DNA of 64,000 nt from Azophilus sp963663395 (GTDB taxonomy: Bacteria > Pseudomonadota > Gammaproteobacteria > Pseudomonadales > Azotimanducaceae): contig OY760226.1 in the NCBI GenBank assembly GCA_963663395.1, positions 5,766,001 to 5,830,000 of the forward strand, in the 5' to 3' direction. This document shows, one piece after another, positions 60,923 through 64,000 of the stretch. The notes beneath the pieces are model-generated. The model did not search any database. It saw nothing but the letters and a program-made list of their open reading frames with translations, and was not told the DNA's origin. A program made the position numbers and the translations under genes. Numbering within the stretch: the first letter of the stretch is position 1; the number at the start of each line of letters is the position of its first letter.

Positions 60923-63900
60923 ATGCCAACTTCTATCCCAGCCCGACGCATTCTCATCGGACTGATCTGTTGTGTCTGCACAGTGGTCGGGTCGACGTTG
61001 GAAGCCGGCACTGCCGTACCGAAAGAGATTCACCACCAAGCCCTTGATCACGATGCCTACGAGCGTCAACGCCGCGATGCCCATGCTCGCCTTGCGGCTA
61101 CCGGGCTGAACACGATGGACGCGTCGACGCCGTCTCCGCCGACCACCTACTACAGTCATTCGCAAATCCAGCCTCGATCGACTTGGGCAAAGACGGAATT
61201 TCAAACCAGTGCCAACAGGAATGCGGCCGGCACCCGTTCCGTCCCCTGGTTTCCTGCTGCCGGAGGCAGCACTCGGCAGGGCTTCGTTCGGGTGATCAAC
61301 CGCACGGATCGTGCGGGAGAGATCGCGATCCGCGCGTTCGACGACACGGATCGGGTCTACGATCCACTGGGGTTGTCCATCGGGGCCGGTGAGACGGTCC
61401 ATTTCAATTCCGACGACCTGGAGTCGGGCAATTCGGCGAAAGGTCTCAGCGGGGGTACCGGTGCCGGTGTGGGCGACTGGCGGCTGCAAATTTCGAGTGA
61501 CCTCGACATCGAGGTGCTTGCCTATATCCGGACGGAGGACGGTTTCCTGACGGCCATGCACGACCTCGTACCCAATTCGGGTGGGCAGTACCGGGTTGCG
61601 ACGTTCAACCCGGCGAGCAATACGCAGCAGCAGAGCCTGCTGAGACTGACAAATCGGGGCGACGAGGATGCCTCGCTGACAGTGACGGGCATCGACGATT
61701 CCGGCGAGTCTCCCGGCGGCACTGTAGACGTTACGGTCCCCGCCGGTGGGTCCATGACGTTGAGCGCGGCGCAGTTGGAGACGGGTGGCGAGGGCTTAAC
61801 GGGCGCATTGGGCAACGGCGTCGGCAAATGGCAGTTGGTCGTGAAATCCGATGAACCCATTGCAGTGATGAACCTGCTGTTGAGCCCTACCGGGCATCTG
61901 ACCAACCTTTCAACGACTCCGAGCCGTGCGTCGGGAGCCGTAACCACGCAGACGGCGGAGGAGGCGTTCGGCATGCACATTTCCCCGATCGTGCAATCCA
62001 AGTGCATCAACTGTCATGTCAACGGCGGCGCCTCCGGGCACACGCGGTTGGTGTTCGTGCCCGACTCGCAGGTTGATCACATGACGCACAACCTGGCCGT
62101 ATTTCGTCAATTCGTTGAGTCCGTCGATGAGGCGGCGGCGCTGATCCTGAACAAGATCCAGGGATTGGCCCACGGCGGCGGCATCCAGGTCGCAGCGGAC
62201 AGCGAGGAATTCGCAAACATGCGCTCATTCCTCGGCCTGCTCGGCGGTGGCATGGATGCCCTCGGCCTGCCTTTTGGGGCCACGGAACTGTTCGATTCCG
62301 TCCGCATGGAGTCCGCGCGCCGCACCCTGTATCGCGCCGCGCTGATCCTGGCCGGCCGGCCCCCGACGCCGGAAGAGCTTGCGCCGTTCCCGGGCGGCAC
62401 CCCGAAGCAGCTCTGGGACGCACTCCGCGGAGTGATGACCGGGCCCGCCTTCCACGCTTTCCTGATCCGCGGCGCCAACGACCGCTTGCTGGTCGAATCC
62501 CTCAGTAGCAGGGACATACTCGCCGACGGCCATGTAGGTGTCATCTCCGACGGCGACGGCGCTCGTTTCCCGGGATACCAGGCGGAACTCGAGCGGCTTG
62601 GAGGGATTGAACGTCCCTCGGCAAGTTTGTATCCCGACGCGTACTACCGGTTCCAGCATGCCTCCCGCTACGGCGCGGTGCAGGCGCCCCTTGAGCTGAT
62701 CGCACACGTCGTCGAGAATGACCGGCCCTACACCGAAATTCTCACCGCAGACTACATCATGGCCAATGGCGCCACCGCGAAAGCCTATGGCGACCCGGTG
62801 GCGTTCGACGACCCGGGCGACCCCTTCGAATTCCGGCCCGCGCGTTTCCGCAATTACCGGCGTCCGGGCATGACAATGGATGATTATCCCCACGCAGGGA
62901 TCCTCAACACCACGAGCTTTCTGGTTCGCTACCCGACAACGCCTACGAATCGAAACCGGGCGCGCTCACGTTGGGCGTACTACCATTTCCTGGGCTTCGA
63001 CATCCAGAACGCGGCGCCAACCGTTACAGATGCCGGCGCGCTTTTCGACACCCGCAACCCGACGATGCACAACCCGGCCTGCACGGTCTGTCACGTTCCC
63101 CTCGATCCGGCGGCGGGGGCGTTCCAGAACTACTCGGAGACAGGGTTTTACCGCGCCACAGCCCGCGGTGAACACGCACTGGACCCGGTGTACGCGTTTC
63201 CCTCGTCCGGTGTTGAACGCCATCGAATCGAGCCTGCCGGGTCTGGAGAGCGAACCGTGATCGTGGCGCACGCCGTACCGATGACCAGGGACAGCTATGT
63301 CGTTCTTCGAGCGAGGGAGTTCAATGACGATCAGGATTCCGACACGATAGCAACGATTGTTGTCGGAGACGTCTCGCTGCGCGATCACGATACGGGTGAG
63401 CGGTACGCAGTCGATCTAGGGCGAGCCGACCGCAATCGGCGAACTCTTGAGGAAACAGGCGAAACGGTCGTGTACATGCGGACCAACAATTACGCGCGCG
63501 TTCCGGTCGATATCCCGGCCGATGCGCGTTACGACATCATCGCCGAGGTCTGGGCGGAGGATACGGGGGAGACCGGTGAATTCGCGGTGACCGCCGGCCT
63601 TTTCCGGGAAGGAGACACCTGGTACCGCGACATGAGGGAGCCGGGATTCGAAGGCGGTGTTGCTCCCGATGCGGATGCCAGTTTGCAATGGCTCGCCCGA
63701 AAGATGGCATCGGACCCACGGTTCGCCGAGGGTACGGTCAAGTTCTGGTGGCCGGCCATCATGGGTAAAGAGGTTGAGCTTCCACCGACCGCGGGCGACC
63801 CGGATTTCGACGCCCGTTCGATCGCGGCGTCGGTCCAGGCGGCCGAGGTGGCGCGCCTGGCGCGCGGGTTCCGACGCGGATTCCATGCGGAAAGTAAGCC

Positions 63901-64000
63901 GTACAATTTCAAGGACTTGCTCGCCGCCATGGTCTTGTCGCCCTGGTTTCGCGCCGAGCGGAATCTGGACGACGATCGCCTCCGTGAGGCGGCGCTTCGC
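60923..64000 (+). CDS. Large secreted heme-c protein, incomplete at the right edge
   Basis: One frame stays open from the ATG at 60923 to the window end, so at least 1026 residues are encoded and the C-terminus is missing. A signal peptide covers about 1-30. Two beta-rich modules follow (about 105-215 and 215-330), each with an Asn-x-Thr/Gly opening, a DDSG or DDTD turn and a GDW/GKW strand (GVGDWRLQISSDLDIEVLAY; GVGKWQLVVKSDEPIAVMNL). A heme-c site CINCH lies near 355, and a second, CTVCH, near 716. Between them is a helical part with GRPPTPEELAPFPGG that recalls planctomycete-type DUF1592/DUF1588 cytochrome domains. A beta domain follows (about 780-900), then WWPAIMGKEVELPPT. It is probably an exported redox protein. 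Confidence 0.85.
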   Translation, partial: MPTSIPARRILIGLICCVCTVVGSTLEAGTAVPKEIHHQALDHDAYERQRRDAHARLAATGLNTMDASTPSPPTTYYSHSQIQPRSTWAKTEFQTSANRNAAGTRSVPWFPAAGGSTRQGFVRVINRTDRAGEIAIRAFDDTDRVYDPLGLSIGAGETVHFNSDDLESGNSAKGLSGGTGAGVGDWRLQISSDLDIEVLAYIRTEDGFLTAMHDLVPNSGGQYRVATFNPASNTQQQSLLRLTNRGDEDASLTVTGIDDSGESPGGTVDVTVPAGGSMTLSAAQLETGGEGLTGALGNGVGKWQLVVKSDEPIAVMNLLLSPTGHLTNLSTTPSRASGAVTTQTAEEAFGMHISPIVQSKCINCHVNGGASGHTRLVFVPDSQVDHMTHNLAVFRQFVESVDEAAALILNKIQGLAHGGGIQVAADSEEFANMRSFLGLLGGGMDALGLPFGATELFDSVRMESARRTLYRAALILAGRPPTPEELAPFPGGTPKQLWDALRGVMTGPAFHAFLIRGANDRLLVESLSSRDILADGHVGVISDGDGARFPGYQAELERLGGIERPSASLYPDAYYRFQHASRYGAVQAPLELIAHVVENDRPYTEILTADYIMANGATAKAYGDPVAFDDPGDPFEFRPARFRNYRRPGMTMDDYPHAGILNTTSFLVRYPTTPTNRNRARSRWAYYHFLGFDIQNAAPTVTDAGALFDTRNPTMHNPACTVCHVPLDPAAGAFQNYSETGFYRATARGEHALDPVYAFPSSGVERHRIEPAGSGERTVIVAHAVPMTRDSYVVLRAREFNDDQDSDTIATIVVGDVSLRDHDTGERYAVDLGRADRNRRTLEETGETVVYMRTNNYARVPVDIPADARYDIIAEVWAEDTGETGEFAVTAGLFREGDTWYRDMREPGFEGGVAPDADASLQWLARKMASDPRFAEGTVKFWWPAIMGKEVELPPTAGDPDFDARSIAASVQAAEVARLARGFRRGFHAESKPYNFKDLLAAMVLSPWFRAERNLDDDRLREAALR

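Noticed and set aside
1..64000. tRNA, rRNA or CRISPR array
   Set aside because: I looked for T-loop-like GTTCRAATC motifs with acceptor stems and for regularly spaced repeats; the only tandem repeat is the coding 42-bp array at 39043-39378.

Overview
The window is GC-rich proteobacterial DNA, most likely from a gammaproteobacterium. Pointers are the Tad/Flp pilus locus, AmtB next to a TorF-type porin, large MalT-like LuxR regulators, and a heme-c protein whose surface-like repeats I recall from marine gammaproteobacteria. The taxonomic call is inference from gene content and base composition. No rRNA, tRNA or CRISPR array is visible. Compact operons alternate with 0.3-1.5 kb stretches that hold no convincing gene, and several genes are broken.

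Layout. 0-2.5 kb: membrane-fused spermidine-synthase-like protein. 2.6-12.4 kb: a Tad/Flp pilus locus in the order flp, cpaA, cpaB, cpaC, two TadE/F-like pseudopilins, a TadG-like VWA protein, tadB, tadC. The ATPase TadA/CpaF and the localisation factor TadZ/CpaE are not here. 12.4-18 kb: two tandem MalT-like regulators on the minus strand; the upstream one has a 12-bp homopolymer at its 3' end. 19.3-23.2 kb: a tight three-gene operon of unknown function (secreted helical-repeat protein, 91-aa protein, membrane VWA-like protein with a TonB-like C-terminus), followed by a periplasmic heme-c protein. 23.9-25.7 kb: a LacI-type regulator and a decayed TnpB. 26.3-28.8 kb: an alpha-E / circularly permuted ATP-grasp pair in which the ATP-grasp gene carries an amber codon in its conserved tail. 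29.8-31.4 kb: an AAA ATPase (frameshifted) overlapping a PD-(D/E)XK-like nuclease gene, a candidate defence pair. 32.6-36.8 kb: a paralogue of the 19.3 kb secreted protein, then AmtB, a CsgG-like protein and a TorF-like porin. 37.8-42.8 kb: unknown cytoplasmic and secreted proteins, one built on 42-bp tandem repeats. 43.3-46.0 kb: an IS1634-type transposase and an ORF-less group II intron on the minus strand. 46.6-49.2 kb: small lipoprotein, SDR oxidoreductase, secreted unknown. 49.7-52.9 kb: nitronate monooxygenase-like enzyme plus a double-length class III CoA transferase. 53.8-56.7 kb: small membrane proteins and a GPH-type symporter. 57.2-60.7 kb: a HEAT-like protein and a TOTE-type primase-helicase. 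60.9 kb to the right edge: a very large secreted heme-c protein that runs out of the window.

The most promising under-described modules are the VWA-TonB operon with its duplicated helical-repeat protein (19.3-22.5 and 32.6 kb), the ATPase-nuclease pair (29.8-31.4 kb) and the HEAT plus primase-helicase pair (57.2-60.7 kb). Signs of decay (amber codon, frameshift, TnpB and DUF4338 remnants, an intron without its reverse transcriptase) suggest a genome that carries and erodes mobile DNA.
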